Shown in pieces: positions 17,174 through 26,265 of a stretch of 64,000 nucleotides of DNA. A program made the position numbers and the translations under genes. The DNA comes from Novosphingobium aquimarinum (GTDB lineage Bacteria; Pseudomonadota; Alphaproteobacteria; Sphingomonadales; Sphingomonadaceae): contig NZ_WRPO01000015.1 in the NCBI RefSeq assembly GCF_009746585.1, positions 32,264 through 96,263 of the forward strand, given 5' to 3'. How positions within the stretch are numbered: position 1 is the first letter of the stretch; each line of letters starts with the position of its first letter. The notes below the pieces were generated by a model. The model had not been told where the DNA came from and searched no databases. It saw only the letters and a program-made list of their open reading frames with translations.

Positions 17174-17206
17174 AAAGGCCGGGGCTAAGTCGCTCCGGCC
17201 TTTTTT
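17174..17206 (+). terminator. rho-independent terminator after the outer-membrane gene
   Basis: A stem of GGCCGG (17177-17182) with CCGGCC (17195-17200), extended by AAA/TTT pairing and followed by six T residues. Confidence 0.9.
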
Positions 17207-17259
17207 GTGCTGGGGTAAGGGGCGGGCGGCGGCGCGACTTTCGCGACGACGCCTGCGAC

Positions 17260-17760
17260 TTATCGGACGCGCGCACAACCGATCGCGGCCGCGTCCATGG
17301 CGGAGGCGACGCCGGGCAGGGACCAGGTGTTCGCGAAGCGGCGACCGCGCGCATCGGTGGCGCGCACCGTCATGCTGCGAGCAGAACGCATAGCGGCGAG
17401 GATCGCGGCGTTGCTCCTGTTGTCGGGCGCCCAGGCATCTCCGCCGCCGCCGGTCAGCGGATAGCGTTGGTCGCCGATCACGAGTTCGATCCGTGGATCG
17501 GTCGTGAGCTTGCGCGAGAGCCGCCAATGGATCTGGTTTCGCACGCCGCGCTTGGGCCAAGTGCCGACGGCGGCGTAGGGCTCGTAATCGCGCTGCCGTT
17601 GCGAGGCCTGCGCCATGGCGATGGCATAGCAGCGCGGCACCATCGGATCGCGAAACGCGCCCCAGGTCTCGTATAGCCCGAGACTGTCGCGCGCAGCGGC
17701 CGGCGCAGAGATCGAAAGCGCTGCCGAGGCACATAGCAAAAGGGCCGATCGCAAAATCAC
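17260..17760 (-). CDS. exported hypothetical protein, weakly IalB-like
   Basis: A protein of about 166 residues. Starting at GTG 17758-17760 gives a clean signal peptide (VILRSALLLCASAALSISAPAAA), whereas the longer frame from 17874 would put 38 atypical residues before it. The mature part begins SLGLYETWGAFRD and continues with CYAIAMA. A segment WRLSRKLTTDPRIELVIGDQRYPL and a C-terminal cysteine (GCARVR) follow. This recalls the invasion-associated-locus-B-like proteins of alphaproteobacteria, which have a paired cysteine and a W-(x)n-C opening, but the match is not strong. It converges on the outer-membrane gene, separated by a terminator. Probably periplasmic; function unknown. Confidence 0.65.
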   Translation of the reverse strand: MILRSALLLCASAALSISAPAAARDSLGLYETWGAFRDPMVPRCYAIAMAQASQRQRDYEPYAAVGTWPKRGVRNQIHWRLSRKLTTDPRIELVIGDQRYPLTGGGGDAWAPDNRSNAAILAAMRSARSMTVRATDARGRRFANTWSLPGVASAMDAAAIGCARVR

Positions 17761-17933
17761 GACCGGCCTTTGCCAAATTCGTTGTCTTGGGAAAAGCCCG
17801 AGTGTTGCCGGACTTAGCCCCGGCGGGATCGGGTCACCTATAAAGAAGTGAGCAATCGCCGATGTTCGGCGCAACGAAAAGCGCAGCGGTCGAAGTCCGC
17901 GAACAGAACGAAGACTTCGCGCTGGTTGCGCAA

Positions 17934-18152
17934 TCAGATGGTTCGCTGATCCCGCGTTTCGCTGAGCGCAACGGCACGGCGCAGGCGTTCGGCAACGTTC
18001 AGCGCCTTGACCTGCTCATCCTCGTCGCAATTGGATTCGACGACGTCCTCGAGCCGATCGGCCGCCTTGCCGAGTAGGCTCTTCAGTGCCTGATTCTCTG
18101 CCTGCACGTTACCCAGCGTGTGCTTGAGTTCTTGCTTTTCCTGATCGTCCAT
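17934..18152 (-). CDS. small coiled-coil hypothetical protein
   Basis: A 72-residue acidic, mostly helical protein with no signal sequence. The sequence from QELKHTLGNVQAENQALKSL onward has heptad spacing of leucines and is likely a short coiled coil. The start MDDQEKQ is preferred over a methionine seven codons upstream that gives a basic, unlikely leader. It lies downstream of the Gre-factor gene on the same strand with a gap of about 66 bases. I do not recognise the family. Confidence 0.55.
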   Translation of the reverse strand: MDDQEKQELKHTLGNVQAENQALKSLLGKAADRLEDVVESNCDEDEQVKALNVAERLRRAVALSETRDQRTI

Positions 18153-18218
18153 CGTCCGTCCCCGTCGGCCCACGGCGAAGATACCAAATCTCGCGCCAAT
18201 GTTAAGTCCATTCTCACG

Positions 18219-18704
18219 CTATAAGTCCGGATAGACGATCGAGACGACTTCCCATTCCTTTTCGCCGGTCGGGAGCCGCACCGTTCGCAAATCTCCCACC
18301 GCCGCGCCGCGGAGCGCGCGAGCGAGCGGCGCGCCCCATCCGATCCGTCCCTGGCTCGCATCCTGCTCATCGTCGCCGAGGATCGTGACCGTGCGCTGCG
18401 CGTCGTCCTCGTCAGCGATGGTGACTTGCGCGCCGAAGAACACCCGATCGCGATCGGGTTGCGCGGCGGGATCGACCACGCGCAGCGCCTTCATCCGGCG
18501 CGCGAGATACGCCAATTCGCGGTCGATCTCTCGCATCCGCTTGCGTCCGTAGAGATAGTCACCGTTTTCCGAACGATCGCCGTTGCCCGCCGCCCAACTG
18601 ACGATCTCGACGATCTCGGGTCGCTCCTGGGAGAGTAAGTGATGATATCGCGCGCGCAGCGCAGCCATGCCTTGGGGCGTGATCGGGGGGCCGGCGGCGT
18701 TCAT
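18219..18704 (-). CDS. GreA/GreB-family transcription elongation factor
   Basis: A 161-residue protein with both Gre domains. The N-terminal coiled coil holds the conserved NGDRSENGDYLYGRKRMREIDREL. This includes the acidic tip that reaches the RNA polymerase active site and rescues backtracked complexes. The C-terminal FKBP-like domain has VFFGAQVTI and ends VVSIVYPDL. The YGRKRMREID wording is closer to GreB than to GreA (which has YxAAKExQ), so GreB is the better guess. The start MNAAGP is preferred over one seven codons upstream. It is on the minus strand just downstream of the lytic transglycosylase gene. Confidence 0.9.
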   Translation of the reverse strand: MNAAGPPITPQGMAALRARYHHLLSQERPEIVEIVSWAAGNGDRSENGDYLYGRKRMREIDRELAYLARRMKALRVVDPAAQPDRDRVFFGAQVTIADEDDAQRTVTILGDDEQDASQGRIGWGAPLARALRGAAVGDLRTVRLPTGEKEWEVVSIVYPDL

Positions 18705-18810
18705 CTTGGCGCTCTGTTTAGGCAAGTCCGTTCAAGCAAGCCATAGCAGGCTCGATCTTGCGACCTCACGCCGGAAGATCGAGTGCATGCTTCGGCGCGA
18801 ACGAATGCGG

Positions 18811-20775
18811 TCAGCCGGGTGTGCGTTTGCCCAAATACCGGCTGAGCGGATTGCTGCCCTTGTAGAAGGCCCGCTCGGGATAAAGCGCCTCGTAAACCAC
18901 GGCGTTCTCGAGCACGCGCTGAACGTAGTTCTTGGTCTCGTAGATCGGGATGCGCTCGATCCAGTCGACCCATTCGACCGATCCTGTGCGGGGATCGCCG
19001 TTAGCGCGCAGCCACTTGTTCACGTTGCCCGGCCCGGCATTGTAGGCCGCGACCGCGAGCGGGTAGGCGCCACCGTAGTAGTCCATCATCCGACCGAAAT
19101 AGCCGTCGCCCAGCTTGATGTTGTACGCCGGATCGCTGATCAGCGCGGATTGATTGTAGGACAGGCCGAGCTTGCCCGCCTGTTCGCGCGCGGTGCCCGG
19201 CATGAGCTGCATGAGCCCGCTGGCACCGGCATGGCTGACCGCGTTCTGCGCGAACTGGCTTTCCTGACGCGACAAGGCGTGCACCATGATCCAGTTTGAG
19301 CCGGAAGGCGGCACCAATGTCGGGAACGCGATCTTGCCGAACTCGGTATGGCCTTCGGCATGGGCGTTCTGGCCAAGGATCACGCCGAGATCGCGACGGC
19401 CGATCTCGCGCGCGAGATCGGCGACAAGGACATGATCCGTTTCACTGTCCGCCTGATCGGAAATCTCGCGGAAGAACTGCACCGCGGTCCGCCAATCGGC
19501 ATCGCGGGCGACTTCGCGCACCGCATTGGTGATGGGCTTGGCGGCGAATTCCTCGGCCTCTGCGCGCGAAGGCCGCGCCTTCGGAGTCGTGTCGAGATTG
19601 GGGAGGGGGCGGCCCAGCCGTTCGAGCGAGAGCTGGCCGTAGAAGTATTCGGGATACTCCGCCGCCTGCTCGAAATAGCGTTCCGCTTCCTCCTTCGCGC
19701 CGGCTTTGGCCATGGCGCGGCCGGCCCAGTAGAAGCCCTTGGATCGCGTGCCCGGCGTCTGCGCAGCGGCGCCATAGCGGTAGAACAGCGGCGCGGCGCG
19801 GCGCGCGTCGCCAAGCTCCCACAGGGCTTTGGTTCCGCCCAGCCACATCAGCGAGGTATAGTCGTCGCGCAGGCGATAGCTGAGCTTCGAAATGTCGGTG
19901 CCGGGCTCGAAGGCGTCGTCGATCTGCGAGGCGATCCGCACTGCCGGATCGGCGCCCGCGCCGCGCGCGGCGGTGAGCAGTTCCTTGACCCATTTCTCCG
20001 GTTCGGGGACCGGATCCTTCAGCGGCGGGCGATTGGCGAGCAGATTGATTGCCGAGCCCAGATTACCCGATTTGCGCGCCTGCGAGATGCGGTTGTAGAC
20101 GTATCCGGGATCGCGCATCGCATCGGAGTCGATTTGCACGCCGAGGCTCCCGGGCGCCGACCCCTGTGCCAGCGCCAGCCGTTCCATGAACAAGTTGCGC
20201 GCATCGGGCGATACGAAGGAGATCTGCCGTTCCGCCTGCGCGGTCTCGCCTTGCCACAGCAAAGCGTTCATTCGCGCATCGTGGTCTTTCCGATCGAGGT
20301 CCCTCGCGTAGTACGTCAGGATCGTCGCTTCGTCATTGGGAGCGAGCGCGCCCATCCGCCAAGCCTCGATCGCCTTTTGTTTGGCATCTTTGCGGCCGAC
20401 GAGCGTCAGCGCCGTGGCGTAGCGGCCGGCGGCCATGCTCGAAAGCGGCGGAAACTTGTCGAAGAACGCGACCAGCGTGCCAGCGTCGGGCGATTCGCGC
20501 TCGAGCGCCGTCTCGGCGTAGCCACGCAGCTTTTCTTCCTGTGGAAAGCCGGGATAGGTGATGAGGAAGCTGGCGTAGGAGCCGAACGGCATCGAACTCG
20601 ACGCGCTGAGCTGCCGCCAGCGATCGACCGCCTGGTGCATCGCCATGTCGTGGCCTTGCATGAGACGGGCCTTCGCAAGGTCCCATTCGCGGCCTTCCTG
20701 GCACTGTGCGGGCGAGGAAACGCAAGCTGCGGTGGCGAGTAGCAATAATGTCGAGGCACGGAGCATGCTGGACAT
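18811..20775 (-). CDS. soluble lytic murein transglycosylase (SLT)
   Basis: A 654-residue periplasmic peptidoglycan lytic enzyme. It has a signal sequence (about 1-25), then a long alpha-helical superhelical region of TPR-like hairpins (about 30-480), as in the Slt70 U-shaped domain. The C-terminal SLT domain contains LSRQESQF (catalytic glutamate near residue 505), GASGLMQLMPGTA, and AYNAGPGNVNKWL. The start MSSMLRAST was chosen because it opens the signal peptide; the longer frame runs antisense through dapA. It is divergent from dapA, about 100 bases apart. The combination with dapA, which feeds diaminopimelate synthesis, is a peptidoglycan theme, though divergent. Confidence 0.93.
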   Translation of the reverse strand: MSSMLRASTLLLLATAACVSSPAQCQEGREWDLAKARLMQGHDMAMHQAVDRWRQLSASSSMPFGSYASFLITYPGFPQEEKLRGYAETALERESPDAGTLVAFFDKFPPLSSMAAGRYATALTLVGRKDAKQKAIEAWRMGALAPNDEATILTYYARDLDRKDHDARMNALLWQGETAQAERQISFVSPDARNLFMERLALAQGSAPGSLGVQIDSDAMRDPGYVYNRISQARKSGNLGSAINLLANRPPLKDPVPEPEKWVKELLTAARGAGADPAVRIASQIDDAFEPGTDISKLSYRLRDDYTSLMWLGGTKALWELGDARRAAPLFYRYGAAAQTPGTRSKGFYWAGRAMAKAGAKEEAERYFEQAAEYPEYFYGQLSLERLGRPLPNLDTTPKARPSRAEAEEFAAKPITNAVREVARDADWRTAVQFFREISDQADSETDHVLVADLAREIGRRDLGVILGQNAHAEGHTEFGKIAFPTLVPPSGSNWIMVHALSRQESQFAQNAVSHAGASGLMQLMPGTAREQAGKLGLSYNQSALISDPAYNIKLGDGYFGRMMDYYGGAYPLAVAAYNAGPGNVNKWLRANGDPRTGSVEWVDWIERIPIYETKNYVQRVLENAVVYEALYPERAFYKGSNPLSRYLGKRTPG

Positions 20776-20874
20776 TGTCGGGGAAGGCTCCTTATCAGGC
20801 GCTGAACGAAGGGCCGGGCGGATTTTCACCCCCGTGTTCGGCCACCACTTGAACCAACTGCAGGGGCAAAGTCC

Positions 20875-21756
20875 ATGTTCTCGGGATCGATACCGGCACT
20901 CGTAACGCCGTTCCGCGATGGTGGTTTCGACGAAGCGGCCTTCCGCGCGCTGGTCGATTGGCAGATCGAGAGCGGCTCCTCGGCGCTCGTCCCGTGTGGG
21001 ACGACGGGCGAGAACTCCACGCTTTCGAACGCCGAACACCACCGTGTCATCGAGGTTTGCGTGGAGCAGGCGGCAGGCCGGGTTCCGGTGATTGCCGGAT
21101 GCGGCAGCAACGATACGATGAACGCACTTCTCCACATGAATTTTTCGAAGAAGAGCGGGGCGGCCGCCGCGCTGGTCGTCGCGCCCTATTACAATCGTCC
21201 AAGCCAGGAAGGGCTGATTGCGCATTTCTCCTATCTGGTGGAAAACAACGATCTGCCGATCGTGCTCTATAACGTGCCCGGCCGCACGGTGACCGATATC
21301 CAGCCCGAGACCGTCTGCGAACTCGCTACCCGGTTCCCGGATCGGATCGTCGCGATCAAGGATGCCAGCGGCGACCTTTCGCGGGTTACCGATCACCGCA
21401 TGGGGATCGGCAAGGATTTCTGTCAGCTTTCGGGTGACGACGAGCTGGCGCTACCGTTCAACGCCGCCGGCGGCGTCGGGTGTATCTCGGTCACCGCCAA
21501 CGTCGCCCCGAAGCTGTGCGCCGAGTTTCAGGCGGCCTGCGCGGCCAATGACCTGACCGAAAGCCGCCGGCTGAACGATCTTCTCTACCCGCTGCATTAC
21601 GCGATGTTCGAAGACAGCTCGCCGGGGCCGTGCAAGTATGCGCTGAGCAAGGTCATGCCCGCGATCGCCAATGAGCTACGCTTGCCGCTGGTGCCGTGTA
21701 GCGAGGCTGCGATGAAGGCGGTCGACGAGGCGCTGGTGCACGCCGGCCTCGCCTGA
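20875..21756 (+). CDS. dapA: 4-hydroxy-tetrahydrodipicolinate synthase
   Basis: A 293-residue aldolase that condenses pyruvate and aspartate semialdehyde, the first committed step to diaminopimelate and lysine. Family motifs are PCGTTGEN near residue 45, the catalytic tyrosine in VLYNVPGRT (about 132) and the Schiff-base lysine in VAIKDASGD (about 162). GDDELALPF and the GVGCISVTANV segment follow. Length and motifs are standard. The ribosome site CAGGGGCAAAG precedes the ATG. No other lysine genes are adjacent. It converges on the glutathione S-transferase gene. Confidence 0.96.
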   Translation: MFSGSIPALVTPFRDGGFDEAAFRALVDWQIESGSSALVPCGTTGENSTLSNAEHHRVIEVCVEQAAGRVPVIAGCGSNDTMNALLHMNFSKKSGAAAALVVAPYYNRPSQEGLIAHFSYLVENNDLPIVLYNVPGRTVTDIQPETVCELATRFPDRIVAIKDASGDLSRVTDHRMGIGKDFCQLSGDDELALPFNAAGGVGCISVTANVAPKLCAEFQAACAANDLTESRRLNDLLYPLHYAMFEDSSPGPCKYALSKVMPAIANELRLPLVPCSEAAMKAVDEALVHAGLA

Positions 21757-21767
21757 GGACCCATCGC

Positions 21768-22361
21768 TTACGATTTTTCGAGCAAGCCCTCGTGCTCCAT
21801 CGCCTTGCGCACGGCCGGACGCTGCGCGACCTGCTGGCGGAAGTCCTGGAGCTTGGCGGGCAACTCGAGATCGAAATGGTCCGTCCAGGTCGAAACGACG
21901 AACAGATAGGCGTCGGCCACAGTGAACCGATCTCCGAACAGGAACGGACCCTGGATCGTCTCCGCGATCTGGCCGAATCGCTTGGTCAGCTGATCGGCGG
22001 CCTTTTGCTTCTGGTCGTCCGAAGCGCCGCCGAAGAACGCCGCGAAATTCTTGTGGAGCTCTGAGGTGACAAATGCCAGCTTCTCGAGCGTGCGCGTACG
22101 TCCCAGCGGCCCTTCGGCCACGAGTTGCGGAGCCTGCTGGCCGATCCATTCGAGGATCGCGACATTCTCGGTCAGCAGCTCGCCGCCATCGAGTTCCAGC
22201 GCGGGCACATAGCCCTTGGGATTGATCTCGGTGAAGTCCTTGCCGTGCTCGGTCTTCCCCGTTTTGAGGTCGACGCGCTCGTGGGTGAAGGTCAGGCCAG
22301 CCTCGTGCAGCGCGATGTGATCCGCCATGCTGCAAGCGCCCGGGGCGTAGTAGAGTTTCAT
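21768..22361 (-). CDS. glutathione S-transferase
   Basis: A 197-residue cytosolic enzyme with thioredoxin-like N-terminal and all-helical C-terminal domains. The opening MKLYYAPGACS, with Ala-Cys-Ser near residue 10, marks a beta-class bacterial GST. GYVPALELDGGELLTENVAIL forms the glutathione-binding strand-turn. GDRFTVADAYLF is the conserved C-terminal N-capping box. The start at 22361 follows a CAGGAGAG ribosome site; a TTG one codon earlier is unlikely. It converges on dapA. The 240 bases upstream, before smpB, contain two palindromes that could be operators for this gene. Confidence 0.93.
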   Translation of the reverse strand: MKLYYAPGACSMADHIALHEAGLTFTHERVDLKTGKTEHGKDFTEINPKGYVPALELDGGELLTENVAILEWIGQQAPQLVAEGPLGRTRTLEKLAFVTSELHKNFAAFFGGASDDQKQKAADQLTKRFGQIAETIQGPFLFGDRFTVADAYLFVVSTWTDHFDLELPAKLQDFRQQVAQRPAVRKAMEHEGLLEKS

Positions 22362-22385
22362 CAATCTCTCCTGTGGTAAGTGTTC

Positions 22386-22470
22386 TGTTCGAACAATGGC
22401 CGAGGTCCCTCATTGATCCAGCTGCGGCGATGAGGCGTGCTTCCGGTGCGGATACGACGAGGGTCGTATC
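22386..22470. promoter_or_regulatory. two inverted repeats between GST and smpB
   Basis: A 10-base perfect palindrome TGTTCGAACA lies at 22386-22395, about 25 bases before the GST start. Further out is a perfect inverted repeat, GATACGAC (22451-22458) and GTCGTATC (22463-22470), with a GAGG spacer. Its size suits a dimeric regulator such as a TetR-type protein. Neither is followed by a T run, so they are not typical terminators. Binding is inferred. Confidence 0.4.
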
Positions 22471-22604
22471 ATCCCGGTCGACGACCAGTTGCTTGCGTGA
22501 GCGCGCCGCATATTCCGTTCTTCCGCCAACGATCTTAGTGATTGACCGCAATGCGATGCGACGCAGCGTTTTCTTTTTCGCGAAACCTCCTAAATGCCCC
22601 CACC

Positions 22605-23087
22605 ATGGCACGGCCTCAGCACAAGACATTCGATAAGCAGAAGAGCGTCGCGGAAAACCGCCGCGCTCGCTTCGACTATCATATCGACGAGACGTTCGAG
22701 GCCGGGATCGTCCTGACCGGCACCGAAGTGAAATCGCTGCGATTCGGAGAGGGCTCGATCGCCGAGTCCTATGCCGAAGTGAAGAACGGCGAATGTTGGC
22801 TGGTCAACTCGAACGTGCCCGAGTTCAGCCATGGCAATCGCTTCAATCATGAACCGAAGCGCCCGCGCAAGCTGCTGCTCCACGAACGCGAGATCGCGCG
22901 GCTGCAGGGTGCGGTCGAGCGCAAGGGCATGACGCTGGTTCCGCTCTCGGTCTATTTCAACAGTCGGGGGCGCGCGAAAGTGGAACTGGCCCTGGCACGC
23001 GGCAAGAACGCGGCGGACAAGCGCACCACGATCAAGGAACGCGACTGGAAGCGTGAGCAGGGACGGCTCCTGCGGGAGCATGGATGA
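22605..23087 (+). CDS. smpB: SsrA-binding protein
   Basis: A 160-residue RNA-binding partner of tmRNA in rescuing stalled ribosomes. It opens with [17 protein letters not shown] [17 protein letters not shown]. The OB-fold segments [26 protein letters not shown] and [13 protein letters not shown] follow, and the basic tail is [21 protein letters not shown]. The start MARPQHKTF is chosen over a methionine 21 codons upstream. Its stop overlaps the next gene as ATGA. The tmRNA gene itself is not in this window. Confidence 0.96.
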   Translation: MARPQHKTFDKQKSVAENRRARFDYHIDETFEAGIVLTGTEVKSLRFGEGSIAESYAEVKNGECWLVNSNVPEFSHGNRFNHEPKRPRKLLLHEREIARLQGAVERKGMTLVPLSVYFNSRGRAKVELALARGKNAADKRTTIKERDWKREQGRLLREHG

Positions 23088-23650
23088 GCAAGATCTCGCG
23101 GTGGATTCAGCGCAACATGCCGACTCGCGAGGCGATGTCCGGCAATCGCTGGCTCGCGCCCATCGCGCCCCGCTTTCTCAGCCCCGAATTGTGGCGCTTC
23201 ACCCGCCGTTCGGTGCCGCGTGGCGTGGCGCTGGGGATTTTCGCTGGGTTCATCGTTCCGCTCGGACAGATCTTCCTCGCCGCGTTCCTGGCACTGCCCG
23301 CGCGCGCGAACGTGCCGATCGCGGCGCTGGTGACCTTCATTACCAACCCCTTTACGTTGCCGTTCTGGTTGTTGGTCGCCAATCGCGTCGGTCGCTTCGT
23401 GCTCGAGATCGATCGCGACGGTGTCACGACGTCGTTCGGACGCGAAGTCACCAGCGGGCGCTGGGAGCAGATCAGCTGGTTCTTCCAGACCGCCGGGGTT
23501 ACCGCGGTCGGCTTCGTCGTCCTCGCCATCGTCGGCTCCGCGATCGGCTATGTCGTTTCGAGCTGGGTCTGGCGTGCCTGGATCGGACGCAAGCACCGCG
23601 CCCGGCGTGACCGTCGTCGCGCGAGCGCGCAGGAGAGCGGGCTGTCATGA
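23084..23650 (+). CDS. DUF2062 membrane protein
   Basis: A 188-residue inner-membrane protein of the DUF2062 family. It has a basic N-terminus ([23 protein letters not shown]) and the conserved [18 protein letters not shown] segment. Hydrophobic spans lie at about 62-90 and 130-165, and the tail is strongly basic. Its ATG overlaps the stop of smpB and its own stop overlaps the start of the hybrid kinase, so the three genes are translated from one message. The function of the family is unknown; in alphaproteobacteria it often lies beside cckA. Confidence 0.88.
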   Translation: MSKISRWIQRNMPTREAMSGNRWLAPIAPRFLSPELWRFTRRSVPRGVALGIFAGFIVPLGQIFLAAFLALPARANVPIAALVTFITNPFTLPFWLLVANRVGRFVLEIDRDGVTTSFGREVTSGRWEQISWFFQTAGVTAVGFVVLAIVGSAIGYVVSSWVWRAWIGRKHRARRDRRRASAQESGLS

Positions 23651-26103
23651 ACGGTCTCGAGGAAGCGGTCGCGCCGCAGGCGCGCGGCTGGACCGACTGG
23701 ATCGCCATTGGCGTCGCGCTCGCGGGCAGTGCCGGTCTGGTCTGGTTCGCAAGCCGCGATCCGGTCATTCCCGCCGTATTCGCAGGCGCGGTGCTGGTGC
23801 TCGTCCTCGCTTTTGCCACGCGTTCGCTGCGCCGCCCGGACGCCGAGACGGCCGAATTCGCGCTGCCGGACTGGTCGGTGACTGTTGCCGCGATCGAGCG
23901 GCCCGATACGGCAGTGGCGGTGGTCGATCGGGCCGGGCGGTTGGTCTGCGCGAACGGACGCTACCGCGAATGGATGGGTACGTCGCAAGCCCCGCCGCGC
24001 GTCCCATCGATTGCCGATGCTTCGCGGGACGCGGCGGAGAAGCTGGCCGAAGCCAATCGCAATGCCTGGCGCGATGGCCATGCCGTCATCGAACGGCAGG
24101 AAGGGCCGGTGGCCGAGGGCGCGCGGTCCTGGCGCATCGAGGCCGAGCGCGCGGGGCGCGGCGAGGACTATCTCATCTGGCGGTTCGTGCCCGAGGTGAG
24201 CGATGACCCGGTGGCCGAACTGGTCGAGCGGCTCGACGGCAAGCTGGGCAGGGCGCTTTCGCGCGCCGGGATGTCCGCCGCCGTGGTCGATCCCGACGGC
24301 GTGATCCGGGGTGCCAGCGCCGGCTTTGCCGAACGCGCCACGGGCGATCCGCTCATCGACACCACCGGGCAGGACTTCGTCGCGCTCATCCACCAGGACG
24401 AGGAAGGCCGAATCGCCTGGGCGAGCGAAGGCGAAGGTGGGCCGCCGCTGACGCTGTACTACATTCCCGTGTTCGATCCCGACTTTCCAGAGGGCACCGA
24501 GCCTGAAACGACCCCCTCGTTGATGCTGATCGCCGACGCCGGAATCGGAGTGGGCGGCGGCAACGAGACGGGCGGGGCCGCGGTCCCGCATCTCGAATCG
24601 ATGCTCGGCCAGCTGCCGCTCGGGCTCGCCATGGCGAATCGCGACGGGCGCCTGCTTTTCGCCAATCCGGCTTTCATGCGCGCTGCCGGCCGCGAAGGCC
24701 AGTTGCCGCCGACGTACCCCACCGATCTCGTCGTCAAGGAAGACAAGCGCGCCTTGTCCGAGGCCGTGCGCCGGTTTGGGCAGGGGCCGGCGACGGCGGG
24801 CGACATCGCCGTGCGGCTGACGACGCAGCCCGACGATCCGGTTTCACTGAGCCTGGCGGGCGTGCGCGGATTGGGCGAGCCTGCGGTGCTGCTTGGTCTG
24901 ACCGACACCTCCGAGGAAACGCGCTTGCGCCGCCAGGTTGCGCAGGCGACCAAGATGCAGGCGGTGGGACAATTGGCCGGCGGCGTCGCTCACGATTTCA
25001 ACAACGTGCTGACCGCGATCCTGGGAACCTGCGATCTCATGCTGATGCGCCATACGCCGGGCGATTCGGACTATGACGATATTCAGCAGATCCGCGCCAA
25101 TTCGAATCGCGCCGCGGCCCTGACTCGTCAGCTGCTCGCCTTTTCGAGGCAACAGACGCTGCGGCCCGAAGTCTTGCAATTGCCCGATATCGTGGCCGAA
25201 ACCTCGCAAATGCTGAAGCGGCTGGTGGGCGAGCGAATCAAGGTCGAAGTCGGCCACGATCGCGATCTCGGCTCGGTTCGCGCCGATCCGCAGCAGTTGG
25301 GCCAGGTCATCATGAATCTGGTGGTCAACGCCCGCGATGCGATCCACGCGCGTGGCGACGGCAAGGGCCGCATCTCGATCCGCACGCGCCGCGTGACCGG
25401 AGCGGACGTGCGCGCGATGCGCAGCGAGATCATTCCTGCCGGCGAATACACCGCGCTCGTGGTCGAGGACAACGGCGGCGGCATCCCGCCCGAGCACCTC
25501 GGCAAGATCTTCGAGCCGTTCTTCACCACCAAGGAACAAGGCAAGGGCACCGGGCTCGGCCTCTCCACGGTCTACGGCATCGTCAAGCAATCGGGCGGTT
25601 TCATCTTCGCCGACTCGGAAAGCGGCAAGGGAACGCGATTCACGGTCTACCTGCCGGTGTTCCACGTCGCGCCAGGCGGCGCCCCGCGCGCGATCGCGGC
25701 CGAGCCGGTGCGCAAGTGGGCGGGCGGTGGCCGCATCCTGCTGGTCGAGGACGAAGATCCGGTGCGTATGGTCGCCGAGCGCGCACTGACTCGTCAGGGC
25801 TACGATGTCGTCGCGGCGCGGGACGGCGAGGAAGGGCTGGACCATGTCGTCTCGGGCGGCAAGTTCGATCTGGTCGTCAGCGATGTCGTCATGCCCAACA
25901 TCGACGGGCCGGCGATGGCCCGCGAAATTCGCAAGCGCGAAACCCATCTGCCGATCCTGTTCATGTCCGGCTATGCGGAGGAACAGCTGCGTAAGGAGAT
26001 CGGCATCGCCCGCACCTGGTTCATGCCCAAGCCCTTCTCGGTCCAGCAATTGTCGGAAAAGGTGGGTGAGGTCCTTGCCTTGAACCTTGCCGACCGGCAC
26101 TAA
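23647..26103 (+). CDS. cckA: cell-cycle hybrid histidine kinase CckA
   Basis: An 818-residue membrane kinase that, in Caulobacter, phosphorylates ChpT and through it CtrA and CpdR. Two transmembrane spans occupy about residues 18-35 and 39-60. PAS-like regions follow (about 75-180, 190-290 and 320-420). The phosphoacceptor helix [16 protein letters not shown] has its histidine near residue 449. The ATPase motifs are [19 protein letters not shown] and [11 protein letters not shown], and the C-terminal receiver has its aspartate near 746 ([12 protein letters not shown]). All catalytic features are present. HDFNN and the C-terminal receiver are diagnostic of CckA. The gene is coupled to smpB and DUF2062. 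CpdR, a target of this pathway, is encoded at 37156-37530. Confidence 0.92.
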   Translation: MNGLEEAVAPQARGWTDWIAIGVALAGSAGLVWFASRDPVIPAVFAGAVLVLVLAFATRSLRRPDAETAEFALPDWSVTVAAIERPDTAVAVVDRAGRLVCANGRYREWMGTSQAPPRVPSIADASRDAAEKLAEANRNAWRDGHAVIERQEGPVAEGARSWRIEAERAGRGEDYLIWRFVPEVSDDPVAELVERLDGKLGRALSRAGMSAAVVDPDGVIRGASAGFAERATGDPLIDTTGQDFVALIHQDEEGRIAWASEGEGGPPLTLYYIPVFDPDFPEGTEPETTPSLMLIADAGIGVGGGNETGGAAVPHLESMLGQLPLGLAMANRDGRLLFANPAFMRAAGREGQLPPTYPTDLVVKEDKRALSEAVRRFGQGPATAGDIAVRLTTQPDDPVSLSLAGVRGLGEPAVLLGLTDTSEETRLRRQVAQATKMQAVGQLAGGVAHDFNNVLTAILGTCDLMLMRHTPGDSDYDDIQQIRANSNRAAALTRQLLAFSRQQTLRPEVLQLPDIVAETSQMLKRLVGERIKVEVGHDRDLGSVRADPQQLGQVIMNLVVNARDAIHARGDGKGRISIRTRRVTGADVRAMRSEIIPAGEYTALVVEDNGGGIPPEHLGKIFEPFFTTKEQGKGTGLGLSTVYGIVKQSGGFIFADSESGKGTRFTVYLPVFHVAPGGAPRAIAAEPVRKWAGGGRILLVEDEDPVRMVAERALTRQGYDVVAARDGEEGLDHVVSGGKFDLVVSDVVMPNIDGPAMAREIRKRETHLPILFMSGYAEEQLRKEIGIARTWFMPKPFSVQQLSEKVGEVLALNLADRH

Positions 26104-26181
26104 GTCGGTCCGCTTCAGGCGGAATCGGCACCGGGCCGGTACCGTTCGACAGGCGGGAAATTCGCGTTGCAATAAAATTCT

Positions 26182-26196
26182 GTTCCCTACTTGTTC
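26182..26196 (+). promoter_or_regulatory. LexA (SOS) operator of recA
   Basis: GTTC at 26182-26185 and GTTC at 26193-26196 are separated by exactly seven bases. This is the direct-repeat LexA box known in alphaproteobacteria. It lies 70 bases upstream of the recA start, where LexA would block transcription. Confidence 0.85.
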
Positions 26197-26265
26197 CATG
26201 AGAACAAACGCTGTACATCGGCGGAATGGCCCACTCGGTCGGCCGAAGCGAAAAGGGGACGTGTC

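Noticed and set aside
26191..26265. Earlier in-frame ATG start for recA
   Set aside because: It lies inside the LexA operator and has no ribosome site, whereas ATG 26266 has one and matches RecA length.
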